The position numbers and the translations under genes were made by a program. This document shows, piece after piece, positions 18,126 through 26,462 of a stretch of 64,000 nt of DNA; the first letter of the stretch is position 1; each line of letters begins with the position of its first letter. The DNA lies in contig VIAD01000003.1 in assembly GCA_006546595.1 (NCBI GenBank), positions 183,265-247,264 on the forward strand. Direction: 5' to 3'. A model generated the notes under the pieces. The model was not told the origin of the DNA. It saw nothing but the letters and a program-made list of their open reading frames with translations, and ran no database searches. The stretch comes from Moraxellaceae bacterium AER2_44_116 (GTDB taxonomy: Bacteria; Pseudomonadota; Gammaproteobacteria; Pseudomonadales; Moraxellaceae).

Positions 18126-18764
18126 ATGGCTATTGGTTTAGTCGGTCGTAAGTGCGGCATGACGCGCATTTTTACTGAAGCGGGCGTTTCTGTGCCTGTG
18201 ACGGTGATTGAAGTCGATCCCAACCGCATCACTCAGATTAAAACCTTAGAAACCGACGGCTACCAAGCTGTGCAAGTAACTACTGGTGTGCGCCGTGCTT
18301 CTCGCGTGACTAAGCCGATGGCTGGTCATTTTGCGAAAGCTGAGGTGGCTGCCGGTCGTGGCGTGTGGGAGTTCCGTGTTAACGGAGACGAAGCTGCTAA
18401 TTACACGGTGGGTGCTAATGTTGGTTTGGAACTCTTTGTTGTTGGTCAAGCGGTTGACGTGACTGGTACAAGCAAGGGTAAGGGTTTTCAAGGTCCAATC
18501 AAGCGTTGGAACTTCCATATGCAAGATGCAACACATGGTAACTCTGTGTCGCACCGTGTGCATGGTTCTACGGGTCAAAACCAGTCTCCTGGTCGCGTGT
18601 TCAAAGGCAAGAAAATGGCCGGTCACATGGGTGACGAGCGCGTAACGGTACAGGGTTTGGAAGTGATTTCCGTTGATGTCGAACGGTCTGTGCTGTTGGT
18701 TAAAGGTGCGGTTCCGGGGGCAACTGGCTACGATGTGATCGTGCATCCATCGGTCAAGGCCTAA
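18126..18764 (+). CDS. rplC: 50S ribosomal protein L3
   Basis: L3 sits near the peptidyl transferase centre and is an early assembly protein. 212 residues starting MAIGLVGRKCGMTRIFTEAG. The extended loop region GFQGPIKRWNFHMQDATHGN (about 122-141) is conserved and includes a glutamine that PrmB methylates in E. coli. AGAGG precedes the ATG. rplD follows after 12 bases. Confidence 0.98.
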   Translation: MAIGLVGRKCGMTRIFTEAGVSVPVTVIEVDPNRITQIKTLETDGYQAVQVTTGVRRASRVTKPMAGHFAKAEVAAGRGVWEFRVNGDEAANYTVGANVGLELFVVGQAVDVTGTSKGKGFQGPIKRWNFHMQDATHGNSVSHRVHGSTGQNQSPGRVFKGKKMAGHMGDERVTVQGLEVISVDVERSVLLVKGAVPGATGYDVIVHPSVKA

Positions 18765-18776
18765 GGGGAGTTGAAC

Positions 18777-19379
18777 GTGAATCTGAAGACTGTTTCCGGT
18801 GCAGCCGTTGAGCTGTCCGAAGTTGCCTTCGGCAAAGAATTTAACGAAGCACTTGTGCATCAAGTGGTTACTGCTTATTTAGCAGGCGGCCGCCAAGGTA
18901 CTCGTGCTCAAAAGTCACGTGCTGAAGTAAGTGGTGGTGGTAAGAAGCCTTTTAAACAAAAGGGTACTGGCCGCGCTCGTGCTGGTTCGATTCGTAGTCC
19001 GATATGGCGTGGCGGCGGCAAGACTTTTGCTGCTAAACCGCAGGATTGGGAACAAAAAGTTAACCGTAAAATGTATCGCGGTGCGATGCAGTGCATTTTA
19101 GCTGAATTAGTTCGTCAAGATCGTTTGATTTTGGTTGAAGAATTTACAGTTGGTGCGCCAAAGACTAAAGACTTACTCGCTAAGTTGCAGGTTTTGGGTG
19201 TGGCAAATGTGCTGATTATCACTGAAGCTGTTGACGAGAATTTATACCTTGCTGCTCGTAACTTGCCACATGTGGCTGTTATTGATACTGCGGCGGTTGA
19301 TCCAGTCAGTTTGATTGGTTTTGACAAGGTGTTGATGTCTGTGCCAGCCGCTAAAAAGTTAGAGGTGGAATTGGGATGA
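18777..19379 (+). CDS. rplD: 50S ribosomal protein L4
   Basis: L4 lines the peptide exit tunnel and in E. coli regulates the S10 operon. I chose GTG at 18777 (MNLKTVSGAAVELSE, 200 residues) because AGGGGAG at 18764-18770 ends six bases before it. A TTG at 18771 would overlap that site. The internal loop KPFKQKGTGRARAGSIRSPI (about 62-81), which reaches the tunnel, is intact. The last four bases overlap the rplW start (ATGA), so the two genes are translationally coupled. Confidence 0.96.
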   Translation: MNLKTVSGAAVELSEVAFGKEFNEALVHQVVTAYLAGGRQGTRAQKSRAEVSGGGKKPFKQKGTGRARAGSIRSPIWRGGGKTFAAKPQDWEQKVNRKMYRGAMQCILAELVRQDRLILVEEFTVGAPKTKDLLAKLQVLGVANVLIITEAVDENLYLAARNLPHVAVIDTAAVDPVSLIGFDKVLMSVPAAKKLEVELG

Positions 19380-19675
19380 ACAACGAACGTTTATACCAAG
19401 TGATCCTTGGCCCGCACATCTCCGAAAAAGCAAACATCGTCGCTGAAGCGCATAATCAATATGTCTTCAAAGTACGTACAGATGCTACCAAACTGGAGAT
19501 CAAAAAAGCTGTTGAAATGCTTCTTGGCGTTAAAGTCGAAGCGGTCAACACTGTATTGATTAAAGGTAAAACCAAGGGTTTTGGTCGCACACCCGGCCGT
19601 CGCGCGGATATCAAGAAAGCCTATGTAACATTACCGGCTGGCACTGAAGTCCAATTAGCAGACGTAGCTGAGTAA
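19376..19675 (+). CDS. rplW: 50S ribosomal protein L23
   Basis: L23 surrounds the tunnel exit and docks trigger factor and SRP. 99 residues, MNNERLYQVILGPHISEKAN at the start, with the extended loop KGKTKGFGRTPGRRADIKKAY (about 63-83) typical of the family. It overlaps the end of rplD by four bases and is followed by rplB after 16 bases with its own GAGG site. Confidence 0.97.
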   Translation: MNNERLYQVILGPHISEKANIVAEAHNQYVFKVRTDATKLEIKKAVEMLLGVKVEAVNTVLIKGKTKGFGRTPGRRADIKKAYVTLPAGTEVQLADVAE

Positions 19676-19691
19676 GGGTGAGGAGCGCGTT

Positions 19692-20516
19692 ATGCCTATT
19701 GTAAAATGTAAACCAACTTCGCCAGGTCGTCGTTTTGTCGAGAAAGTCGTCAATCCTGACCTGTACAAAGGTCGCCCTCATGCGCCTTTGGTTGAAAGTA
19801 AAAAAAGAACTGGTGGTCGTAATAATAACGGTCACATCACTACCCGTCATATCGGTGGTGGTCACAAGCAGTTATATCGTTTGGTGGATTTCAAGCGCGA
19901 CAAAGACGGCGTACCTGCTGTAGTTGAGCGTTTGGAATATGATCCGAACCGTTCTGCAAATATCGCATTGTTGAAATATGCTGATGGTGAGCGTCGTTAC
20001 ATTATCGCTCCTAAAGGTTTGAAAGTCGGCGATCCGGTGCAGTCTGGTGACGATGCCCCGATTAAAGTGGGTAATACTTTACCACTACGCAACATGCCTC
20101 TCGGTGCAACATTGCACTGTATGGAATTGAAAGCTGGCAAAGGTGCTCAATTAGCCCGTGCCGCTGGTACTTCTGTTCAGTTGTTGGGTCGTGACGGCGC
20201 GTATGCCATTGTGCGTTTGCGCTCTGGTGAAATGCGTAAGATCCATGTGGAATGTCGAGCCACGTTTGGCGAAGTCTCAAACTCTGAACACAGTTTGCGT
20301 TCATTGGGTAAGGCGGGTGCTAGTCGTTGGCGTGGTATTCGTCCAACCGTTCGCGGTACGGCGATGAACCCAGTTGACCATCCGCACGGTGGTGGTGAGG
20401 GACGTACGTTTGGTAAGCATCCAACCACTCCGTGGGGCGTGCAAACTAAAGGTTACAAAACCCGTAGTAATAAGCGTACGACAAATATGATCGTCCGCGA
20501 TCGTCGCGTCAAGTAA
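19692..20516 (+). CDS. rplB: 50S ribosomal protein L2
   Basis: L2 is needed for subunit association and peptidyl transfer. 274 residues starting MPIVKCKPTSPGRRFVEKVV. The C-terminal signature with the conserved histidine is present (RGTAMNPVDHPHGGGEGRT, about 221-239), as is the GRNNNGHITTRHIGGGHK stretch near residues 43-60. Confidence 0.98.
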   Translation: MPIVKCKPTSPGRRFVEKVVNPDLYKGRPHAPLVESKKRTGGRNNNGHITTRHIGGGHKQLYRLVDFKRDKDGVPAVVERLEYDPNRSANIALLKYADGERRYIIAPKGLKVGDPVQSGDDAPIKVGNTLPLRNMPLGATLHCMELKAGKGAQLARAAGTSVQLLGRDGAYAIVRLRSGEMRKIHVECRATFGEVSNSEHSLRSLGKAGASRWRGIRPTVRGTAMNPVDHPHGGGEGRTFGKHPTTPWGVQTKGYKTRSNKRTTNMIVRDRRVK

Positions 20517-20535
20517 TAGGAAGGGGAGACTAACT

Positions 20536-20811
20536 GTGCCTCGTTCACTTAAGAAAGGCCCGTTTGTAGATACACATCTTTTTGCAAAAATTGAAGCTGC
20601 TGTAGCTGCCAATTCCAGAAAGCCCATTAAAACTTGGTCGCGTCGGTCGATGATTTTGCCAGAAATGGTAACTCTCACCATCGCTGTGCATAACGGCCGC
20701 CAGCATGTGCCTGTTTTAATTAGTGAGCATATGGTTGGCCATAAACTCGGCGAGTTTGCACCTACCCGCACATACCGCGGCCATGGTGTTGACAAGAAAG
20801 CCAAACGCTAA
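20536..20811 (+). CDS. rpsS: 30S ribosomal protein S19
   Basis: S19 pairs with S13 in the 30S head. The start is GTG at 20536, after AAGGGGAG, giving MPRSLKKGPFVDTHLFAK. The product has 91 residues and contains HNGRQHVPVLISEHMVGHKLGEF. rplV follows after 10 bases. Confidence 0.97.
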   Translation: MPRSLKKGPFVDTHLFAKIEAAVAANSRKPIKTWSRRSMILPEMVTLTIAVHNGRQHVPVLISEHMVGHKLGEFAPTRTYRGHGVDKKAKR

Positions 20812-20821
20812 GGGGTGAGTA

Positions 20822-21151
20822 ATGGAAGCTGTTGCTAAACTTCGCGGCGCGCCAATCTCTGCCCAGAAAGCTCGCTTAGTGGCTGATCTGGTGCGTGGTA
20901 TGCCCGTAGAGCAGGCGCTGAATACACTAGAATTCAGCACTAAAAAAGCTGCCCAATTTGTTAAAAAAGTGCTCCAGTCGGCTATTGCCAATGCTGAGCA
21001 TAACAATGGTGCAGATGTGGATGAGCTCAAAGTCGCCACGATCTTTGTCGATGAAGGTATTACCTTGAAACGTATCATGCCGCGCGCCAAAGGCCGTGCT
21101 GATCGTATCAGCAAGCGTACTTGCCATATCACCGTCAAAGTCGCGGAATAA
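20822..21151 (+). CDS. rplV: 50S ribosomal protein L22
   Basis: L22 lines the exit tunnel opposite L4; its long beta hairpin is the site of macrolide-tolerance changes in other species. 109 residues, MEAVAKLRGAPISAQKARLV at the start, with the hairpin region ITLKRIMPRAKGRADRISKR (about 80-99) intact. Its stop is 13 bases from the rpsC start. Confidence 0.97.
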   Translation: MEAVAKLRGAPISAQKARLVADLVRGMPVEQALNTLEFSTKKAAQFVKKVLQSAIANAEHNNGADVDELKVATIFVDEGITLKRIMPRAKGRADRISKRTCHITVKVAE

Positions 21152-21164
21152 GTGGGGTCGGGAA

Positions 21165-21944
21165 ATGGGTCAAAAAGTTCATCCAATAGGCATTCGTCTT
21201 GGCGTTATTAAACGTCATAATGCCAACTGGTATGCTAGTCCAAAAAACTATGCTGATTTCTTGCTGGCTGATTTGGCGGTGCGTGAGTACCTCTATAAAA
21301 AGCTAAAAAGTGCCGCAATTAGTCGTATTTTGATTGAGCGTCCGTCTGAAACGGCTCGTATCACCATTAGCACCGCACGTCCTGGCATCATCATCGGTAA
21401 AAAAGGTGAGGATGTTGAGCGTTTAGGTCGTGAAGTGGCTAAGTTGATGAAAACTCCGGTTCAAATCAACATTGACGAGATTCGTAAGCCAGACCTTGAT
21501 GCGCGTTTAGTTGCTGAAAGCATTGCTTCGCAATTAGAGAAGCGTGTCATGTTCCGTCGAGCAATGAAGCGTGCGGTTCAAAACACCATGCGTGCGGGTG
21601 CTAAAGGCATCAAAGTCGAAGTGTCTGGCCGTTTAGGTGGTGCTGAGATTGCTCGCTCTGAGTGGTATCGTGAAGGTCGTGTGCCTTTGCATACTTTGCG
21701 TGCGGATATTGATTATTCAATTATGCGTGCAGAAACTACTTATGGCTGTATTGGTGTGAAAGTTTGGATTTTCAAAGGTGAGATTCTCGGCGGTATGGCT
21801 CAGGCTATGCAACCAGCTCCTGTTGAAGAAAACAAACCCACTAAAAAACGTGGTGATCGTGAAGATCGCGGTGGTCGTGATGACCGCGGCAGTCGTGATG
21901 ATCGTGGCGGTCGCGGTGGTCGCAACTCGGAAGCAAGGGGGTAA
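21165..21944 (+). CDS. rpsC: 30S ribosomal protein S3 with Arg/Gly/Asp tail
   Basis: S3 forms part of the mRNA entry channel and has helicase activity with S4 and S5. The start is ATG 21165 (MGQKVHPIGIRLGVIKRHNA); the longer open frame upstream runs into rplV. KH domain with RPGIIIGKKGEDVERLGR (about 65-82). The body ends where E. coli S3 does, near residue 230. An extra tail of about 28 residues follows, built of DRGGRDDRGSRDDRGGRGGR-type repeats, total 259 residues. Such basic/acidic tails occur on S3 of some other proteobacteria. Confidence 0.97.
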   Translation: MGQKVHPIGIRLGVIKRHNANWYASPKNYADFLLADLAVREYLYKKLKSAAISRILIERPSETARITISTARPGIIIGKKGEDVERLGREVAKLMKTPVQINIDEIRKPDLDARLVAESIASQLEKRVMFRRAMKRAVQNTMRAGAKGIKVEVSGRLGGAEIARSEWYREGRVPLHTLRADIDYSIMRAETTYGCIGVKVWIFKGEILGGMAQAMQPAPVEENKPTKKRGDREDRGGRDDRGSRDDRGGRGGRNSEARG

Positions 21945-21950
21945 TGAAAA

Positions 21951-22364
21951 ATGTTACAGCCTAAACGCACCAAGTTCCGTAAGGTTCACAAAGGCCGTAA
22001 TACTGGCTTGGCTCATCGCGGCAGTACCGTTGCTTTTGGTAGCATCGCGTTGAAATCGCTTGAGCGCGGTCGTATCACTGCTCGTCAAATTGAAGCTGCG
22101 CGTCGGACGATTACTCGTCGTGTGAAGCGGGGCGGTAAGATTTGGATTCGGGTATTCCCTGACAAGCCTATTACTGAAAAGCCATTAGAAGTTCGTATGG
22201 GTAACGGTAAAGGTAATGTTGAATACTGGGTAGCTGAAATCCAACCAGGTAAGATCCTCTATGAGATTGAAGGTGTCTCTGAGGACTTAGCGCGTCAAGC
22301 TTTTGCTTTGGCTGCTGCTAAATTACCTGTCAAAACAACCATCGTGATGCGGACGGTGATGTAA
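21951..22364 (+). CDS. rplP: 50S ribosomal protein L16
   Basis: L16 organises the A-site region of 23S rRNA. 137 residues beginning MLQPKRTKFRKVHKGRNTGL and ending AKLPVKTTIVMRTVM. The conserved GRITARQIEAARRTITRRVKR block (about 43-63) is present, together with the GNGKGNVEYWVA motif. Its stop codon shares one base with the rpmC start (TAATG), indicating coupled translation. Confidence 0.97.
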   Translation: MLQPKRTKFRKVHKGRNTGLAHRGSTVAFGSIALKSLERGRITARQIEAARRTITRRVKRGGKIWIRVFPDKPITEKPLEVRMGNGKGNVEYWVAEIQPGKILYEIEGVSEDLARQAFALAAAKLPVKTTIVMRTVM

Positions 22365-22555
22365 TGAAAGCAACAGAATTGCGTCAAAAGACTGTAGAAG
22401 AACTGGGCAATGAGCTCGATGGCCTTCAGTTGCAGCAATTTAAGCTGCGTATGGCGAAAGCCACTGGCCAGCTTGCCAAGACGCATCAGGTAGGGCTAGT
22501 TCGTAAAGAAATCGCCCGTATCAAAACAGTCTTGACTGAAAAACAAGGTGGGTGA
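22364..22555 (+). CDS. rpmC: 50S ribosomal protein L29
   Basis: L29 is a small helical protein next to L23 at the tunnel exit. 63 residues, MKATELRQKTVEELGNELDG, ending VRKEIARIKTVLTEKQGG; both helices are recognisable. It overlaps rplP by one base and precedes rpsQ by one base. Confidence 0.96.
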   Translation: MKATELRQKTVEELGNELDGLQLQQFKLRMAKATGQLAKTHQVGLVRKEIARIKTVLTEKQGG

Positions 22556-22556
22556 G

Positions 22557-22814
22557 ATGACAGAGCAGACTAATACCCAACGGACGTTGACCGGTAAAGT
22601 AATTAGCACCAAAATGGATAAGTCCATTGTTGTGTTGATTGAGCGTCTCGTCAAACACCCGAAGTACGGTAAGTACATTCGTCGCTCCACCAAATTGCAT
22701 GCACATGACGAAAGTAATGTGTGTCATGAAGGTGATATTGTCACCATCGCTGAATGTCGTCCATTGTCCAAAACTAAAAATTGGACATTGGTCGCAGTGG
22801 TTGAATCGGTGTAA
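22557..22814 (+). CDS. rpsQ: 30S ribosomal protein S17
   Basis: S17 is a primary 16S rRNA binder of the 30S body. Start ATG 22557 (MTEQTNTQRTLTGKVISTKM) lies after AGGTGGG; a GTG nine bases earlier overlaps rpmC and that ribosome binding site. 85 residues; the OB-fold signature GDIVTIAECRPLSKTKNWTL (about 61-80) is intact. Last gene of the S10 operon. Confidence 0.97.
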   Translation: MTEQTNTQRTLTGKVISTKMDKSIVVLIERLVKHPKYGKYIRRSTKLHAHDESNVCHEGDIVTIAECRPLSKTKNWTLVAVVESV

Positions 22815-22863
22815 TAAGACTGATTTTTACTTGTATCCCTAGGCGATATTGGGTAGCATTAGC

Positions 22864-22881
22864 ACCCCGTTCGCATGGGGT
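22864..22881 (+). other. Small hairpin between rpsQ and rplN
   Basis: ACCCC (22864-22868) pairs with GGGGT (22877-22881), followed only by TCTC, so it is not a convincing terminator. The 89-base gap is the S10/spc operon boundary. I see only a poor promoter candidate (TTGTAT, 17 bases, TAGCAT near 22834-22862). Confidence 0.3.
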
Positions 22882-22903
22882 TCTCTAGGTTTGGAGTAGA
22901 GCA

Positions 22904-23272
22904 ATGATTCAGACCGAAACGATGCTTGACGTAGCAGACAATAGCGGCGCGCGTCGCGTACAGTGCATTAAAGTACTGGGCGGTTCGCATCGTCGTTATG
23001 CTTCGGTGGGCGATATTATCAAGGTCACGATAAAGGAAGCGATTCCTCGTGGCAAAGTTAAAAAAGGCGATGTGATGAATGCTGTGGTTGTGCGTACCAA
23101 ATTTGGTATTCGCCGTCCAGACGGTTCATTGATTCGTTTTGATGATAATGCTGCGGTGTTGCTGAATAACCAAAAAGCTCCCATCGCTACCCGTATATTC
23201 GGGCCGGTAACTCGCGAATTGCGTACTGAGCAATTCATGAAAATCATCTCGCTGGCACCTGAAGTGCTGTAA
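22904..23272 (+). CDS. rplN: 50S ribosomal protein L14
   Basis: L14 forms part of the subunit interface. 122 residues starting MIQTETMLDVADNSGARRVQ and ending MKIISLAPEVL; the family block AIPRGKVKKGDVMNAVVVRT (about 46-65) is present. First gene of the spc operon; GGAG precedes its ATG. Confidence 0.98.
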   Translation: MIQTETMLDVADNSGARRVQCIKVLGGSHRRYASVGDIIKVTIKEAIPRGKVKKGDVMNAVVVRTKFGIRRPDGSLIRFDDNAAVLLNNQKAPIATRIFGPVTRELRTEQFMKIISLAPEVL

Positions 23273-23283
23273 GGGTGGGACTC

Positions 23284-23601
23284 ATGGCTAAGATTAAAAG
23301 AGATGACGAAATCATCGTCATCGCTGGTAAAGATAAAGGTAAGCGCGGTACAGTTTTGTCCGTCGCTGATGAACGTGTCATGGTCAGTGGTATCAATTTG
23401 GTGAAAAAGCACGTTAAGCCTAATCAGGCACGTGGCACTCAAGGTGGTATCGTTGAAAAAGAAGCAGCATTGCATATTTCGAATGTCGCTTTGATTAATC
23501 CAACGACACAAAAAGCAGATCGCGTTGCTTACAAACTGTTGGAAGATGGCACGAAAGTGCGTGTCTTTAAATCCAACGGTGAAGTAATTAGTGCAAAGTA
23601 A
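23284..23601 (+). CDS. rplX: 50S ribosomal protein L24
   Basis: L24 is an assembly initiator near the tunnel exit. Start ATG 23284 (MAKIKRDDEIIVIAGKDKGK) after GGGTGGG; a GTG nine bases earlier overlaps the ribosome binding site and was rejected. 105 residues with a KOW motif at about residues 7-34. Confidence 0.97.
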   Translation: MAKIKRDDEIIVIAGKDKGKRGTVLSVADERVMVSGINLVKKHVKPNQARGTQGGIVEKEAALHISNVALINPTTQKADRVAYKLLEDGTKVRVFKSNGEVISAK

Positions 23602-23614
23602 TAGGTTGGTTGAA

Positions 23615-24151
23615 ATGGCCAGACTTAAAGGCGTGTACAACAACGAGCTCGCTCTGAAATTAAAAGAAGAGTTGGGTCTCGATAACGTGATGCAGGTCCC
23701 TCGCATCACGAAAATTACTCTGAATATGGGAGTGGGCGGTGCTTCACAAGATAAGAAAATTCTTGATGGTGCCGTGGCCGATATGCAGCTTATCTCTGGC
23801 CAGAAACCCATTATTACCCATGCTCGTAAATCTATCGCGGGTTTTAAAGTCCGTGAAGGTTGGCCGATCGGTTGTAAAGTCACCTTGCGTGGCGAGCGTA
23901 TGTATGAGTTTTTAGATCGTTTAATTATGATCACGATTCCTCGTATTCGCGACTTCCGTGGTTTTAGTTCCAAGGCTTTTGATGGTCGTGGTAACTACAG
24001 CATGGGCATTAAAGAACAGATCGTATTCCCCGAAATTGATTTCGATAAAATCGCTCAAATTCGTGGCATGGATATTACGGTCACCACCACTGCGGCTACC
24101 GACGATCAAGGTCGTGCGTTACTGCGTGCCTTCGGCTTTCCTTTTAAGTGA
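23615..24151 (+). CDS. rplE: 50S ribosomal protein L5
   Basis: L5 carries 5S rRNA to the central protuberance. Start ATG 23615 (MARLKGVYNNELALKLKEEL), 178 residues; an upstream in-frame start overlaps rplX and lacks homology. The block PRITKITLNMGVGGASQDKK (about 29-48) is typical. In E. coli the S8 repressor binds the rplX-rplE junction; only 13 bases lie between the genes here, so any such site must extend into the rplE coding start. Confidence 0.97.
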   Translation: MARLKGVYNNELALKLKEELGLDNVMQVPRITKITLNMGVGGASQDKKILDGAVADMQLISGQKPIITHARKSIAGFKVREGWPIGCKVTLRGERMYEFLDRLIMITIPRIRDFRGFSSKAFDGRGNYSMGIKEQIVFPEIDFDKIAQIRGMDITVTTTAATDDQGRALLRAFGFPFK

Positions 24152-24160
24152 GAACGCGCC

Positions 24161-24466
24161 ATGGCTAAAAGAAGCATGATTAACCGCGAAGCCAAACGCG
24201 AAAAAACAGTTGCTAAATATGCTGAGTTACGTCAGCAATTAAAAGCAACTATCAAAAATGTAAGCGCTGGTGATGATGAGCGTTGGGCTGCAATTTTAAA
24301 ATTGCAATCCCTGCCGCGTAACTCCTCTCCTTGTCGTTTGCGTAATCGTTGCGGCATTACAGGTCGTCCTCACGGATATTTCCGTAAGTTCGGTTTAGCT
24401 CGTATCAAACTGCGTGAAGCAGTGATGCGTGGTGATGTGCCTGGCGTCGTTAAGGCTAGTTGGTAA
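24161..24466 (+). CDS. rpsN: 30S ribosomal protein S14
   Basis: S14 is a late 30S head protein. 101 residues, MAKRSMINREAKREKTVAKY, ending GDVPGVVKASW. The length and the region NSSPCRLRNRCGITGRPHGY (about 47-66) mark the long form that does not bind zinc through a CXXC pair set. Lies 9 bases after rplE and 12 before rpsH. Confidence 0.97.
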   Translation: MAKRSMINREAKREKTVAKYAELRQQLKATIKNVSAGDDERWAAILKLQSLPRNSSPCRLRNRCGITGRPHGYFRKFGLARIKLREAVMRGDVPGVVKASW

Positions 24467-24478
24467 GAGGAAAGACGC

Positions 24479-24862
24479 ATGAGTATGCAAGATACCGTTG
24501 CGGATATGCTCACTCGCATTCGCAATGCACAGTTAGCACGTAAGCAAACAGTGGCTATGCCAGTTTCAAAACTGAAGCAAGCTATTGCTAATGTATTACT
24601 CGATGAAGGTTATATATCCTCCATAGCAGCAGAAGGTTTATCACTAACCTTAGGCTTGAAGTACTATGAAGGTAAGCCCGTTATCGAACAAATTAAACGC
24701 GTTAGTCGTCCAGGATTACGTGTTTACAAGGGTAAAGATGAGTTGGATCCAGTCAAGCAAGGCTTGGGTGTGCTCATTATTTCTACTAACAAAGGCATCA
24801 TGACTGATCGTGCCGCTCGCTCTGCGGGTTTGGGCGGTGAAGTGATTGCTCTCGTTTCTTGA
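24479..24862 (+). CDS. rpsH: 30S ribosomal protein S8
   Basis: S8 binds the central domain of 16S rRNA and is the spc operon repressor in E. coli. 127 residues, MSMQDTVADMLTRIRNAQLA at the start; the C-terminal signature STNKGIMTDRAARSAGLGGE (about 102-121) is present. Preceded by AGAGG. Confidence 0.98.
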   Translation: MSMQDTVADMLTRIRNAQLARKQTVAMPVSKLKQAIANVLLDEGYISSIAAEGLSLTLGLKYYEGKPVIEQIKRVSRPGLRVYKGKDELDPVKQGLGVLIISTNKGIMTDRAARSAGLGGEVIALVS

Positions 24863-24873
24863 TAGGTGCAAGC

Positions 24874-25407
24874 ATGTCTCGCGTGGCTAAAGCTCCAGTC
24901 GTTCTCCCTCAAGGGGTAGAAGTGACTCTAAACGGCCAAAACCTACAGGTGAAGGGCAGCAAAGGTGCATTGGCACTCACTCTTCACGATCTGGTTGAAG
25001 CTAAACAGGAAGGTGAACAATTAGTTTTCGCTCCACGTGAAAACACAAAAGCAGGTTGGATGCAGACAGGTACAGCTCGTGCCTTAGCAAGCAACTATGT
25101 AAAAGGTGTTAGCGTTGGTTTTGAGCGTAAACTGCAATTGGTCGGCGTGGGTTATAAAGCGGCAGCTAAAGGTAAGGTGTTAAATCTTGCGCTTGGCTTT
25201 TCGCACCCGATTGATTTTGAATTGCCAGAAGGTGTAACAGCGGAAACGCCAACACCGACTGAAATCATTTTCAAGTCCATCAATAAACACTTGTTGGGAC
25301 AAGTTGCGGCTAACGTCCGTGCTTTCCGTCCGCCAGAGCCGTACAAAGGCAAAGGTGTTCGCTATACGGATGAAGTAGTTCTCCGTAAGGAAGCCAAGAA
25401 GAAATAA
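24874..25407 (+). CDS. rplF: 50S ribosomal protein L6
   Basis: L6 supports the GTPase-associated region through the sarcin-ricin loop. Start ATG 24874 (MSRVAKAPVVLPQGVEVTLN) gives 177 residues, the E. coli length; a TTG 15 bases earlier overlaps rpsH. The C-terminal signature RPPEPYKGKGVRYTDEVVLR (about 152-171) is intact. Confidence 0.98.
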   Translation: MSRVAKAPVVLPQGVEVTLNGQNLQVKGSKGALALTLHDLVEAKQEGEQLVFAPRENTKAGWMQTGTARALASNYVKGVSVGFERKLQLVGVGYKAAAKGKVLNLALGFSHPIDFELPEGVTAETPTPTEIIFKSINKHLLGQVAANVRAFRPPEPYKGKGVRYTDEVVLRKEAKKK

Positions 25408-25422
25408 CGCGTGAGGTTCGTC

Positions 25423-25773
25423 ATGAACGAAAAGAAAGTAGCTCGCATACGACGCTCGAAGAGCACTCGTTTAAAGATTCGCGAGCTGGGTGCTGTGCGT
25501 CTGTGTGTCAACCGCACGCCGCGTCATATCTATGCCCAAGTCATTTCTGCCTGTGGTGGACAAGTCTTGGCGCAAGCCTCAACTTTAGATGCCAGCCTGC
25601 GTGATGGTGCCACTGGTAACGTCGATGCAGCGAAAAAAGTAGGCTTGTTAGTTGCTGAACGTGCTAAAGCTGTTGGTGTTACCAAAGTTGCATTTGACCG
25701 TTCCGGCTTTCAATATCATGGCCGCATCCAAGCTTTAGCTGATGCTGCTCGCGAAGGCGGTTTGGAGTTCTAA
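25423..25773 (+). CDS. rplR: 50S ribosomal protein L18
   Basis: L18 binds 5S rRNA with L5. ATG 25423 follows TGAGG by 7 bases and gives MNEKKVARIRRSKSTRLKIR, 116 residues; GTG 25411 would add four residues but removes the ribosome binding site. Conserved NRTPRHIYAQVI (about 30-41) and FDRSGFQYHGRIQALADAAR near the end. One base separates its stop from the rpsE start. Confidence 0.97.
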   Translation: MNEKKVARIRRSKSTRLKIRELGAVRLCVNRTPRHIYAQVISACGGQVLAQASTLDASLRDGATGNVDAAKKVGLLVAERAKAVGVTKVAFDRSGFQYHGRIQALADAAREGGLEF

Positions 25774-25774
25774 G

Positions 25775-26272
25775 ATGGCTAAGGTTGAACAAAACGAAGG
25801 CTTTGTAGAAAAGCTCGTTGCCGTAAATCGTGTTGCTAAAGTGGTTAAAGGTGGTCGGATTTTCTCCTTCACCGCTTTAACAGTCGTCGGTGATGGTAAA
25901 GGTAAAGTCGGTTTTGGTCGTGGCAAGGCGCGTGAAGTTCCAGCTGCTATCCAAAAAGCATTAGAAGCCGCTCGTCGCAACATGATCAGTGTTGAGTTGA
26001 ACGGTTCAACATTGCAACACGAAATCGCTGCTCAACACGGTGCATCTCGTATCTTCATGCAGCCTGCATCCGAAGGTACTGGTGTGATTGCTGGTGGTGC
26101 GATGCGTGCAGTGTTAGAAGTTGCCGGTGTGCAAAACGTATTAGCGAAGTGCTACGGCTCTACAAATGCTAATAACGTTGTACATGCTACTTTCAAAGGC
26201 TTGGCTTCCATGTCTTCGCCAGAGCAAGTTGCAGCTAAGCGCGGCAAAACTGTAGAAGAAATTTTAGGGTAA
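25775..26272 (+). CDS. rpsE: 30S ribosomal protein S5
   Basis: S5 contributes to decoding accuracy and the mRNA entry channel. ATG 25775 gives MAKVEQNEGFVEKLVAVNRV, 165 residues. The double-stranded RNA-binding N-domain (GGRIFSFTALTVVGDGKGKV, about 29-48) keeps the loop in which spectinomycin-resistance changes occur in other species. Confidence 0.98.
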   Translation: MAKVEQNEGFVEKLVAVNRVAKVVKGGRIFSFTALTVVGDGKGKVGFGRGKAREVPAAIQKALEAARRNMISVELNGSTLQHEIAAQHGASRIFMQPASEGTGVIAGGAMRAVLEVAGVQNVLAKCYGSTNANNVVHATFKGLASMSSPEQVAAKRGKTVEEILG

Positions 26273-26276
26273 TGTC

Positions 26277-26459
26277 ATGACGCAAGCAACTATTAAAGTG
26301 ACTCAAGTGCGCTCAAGTGCCCACAAACTGAAAAACCACAAGCTTTGCTTACGTGGTTTAGGTTTGCGTCGTATTCGTCACACTGTTGAAGTTTTAGATA
26401 CCCCAGCCAATCGTGGCATGATTAACATGGTTCATTACCTTGTGAAAGTGGGAGAGTAA
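26277..26459 (+). CDS. rpmD: 50S ribosomal protein L30
   Basis: A small single-domain large-subunit protein of 60 residues. It starts MTQATIKVTQVRSSAHKLKN and includes LRGLGLRRIRHTVEVLDTPA (about 26-45). Three bases separate it from rplO; rpsE ends four bases upstream. Confidence 0.97.
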   Translation: MTQATIKVTQVRSSAHKLKNHKLCLRGLGLRRIRHTVEVLDTPANRGMINMVHYLVKVGE

Positions 26460-26462
26460 ACC

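Noticed and set aside
18246..18863. 205-residue minus-strand open frame
   Set aside because: Antisense to rplC and rplD, low-complexity His/Thr-rich translation with no ribosome binding site.
22996..23973. 325-residue minus-strand open frame
   Set aside because: It lies antisense to rplN, rplX and rplE and has no homology; long antisense frames are common in strongly biased ribosomal genes.
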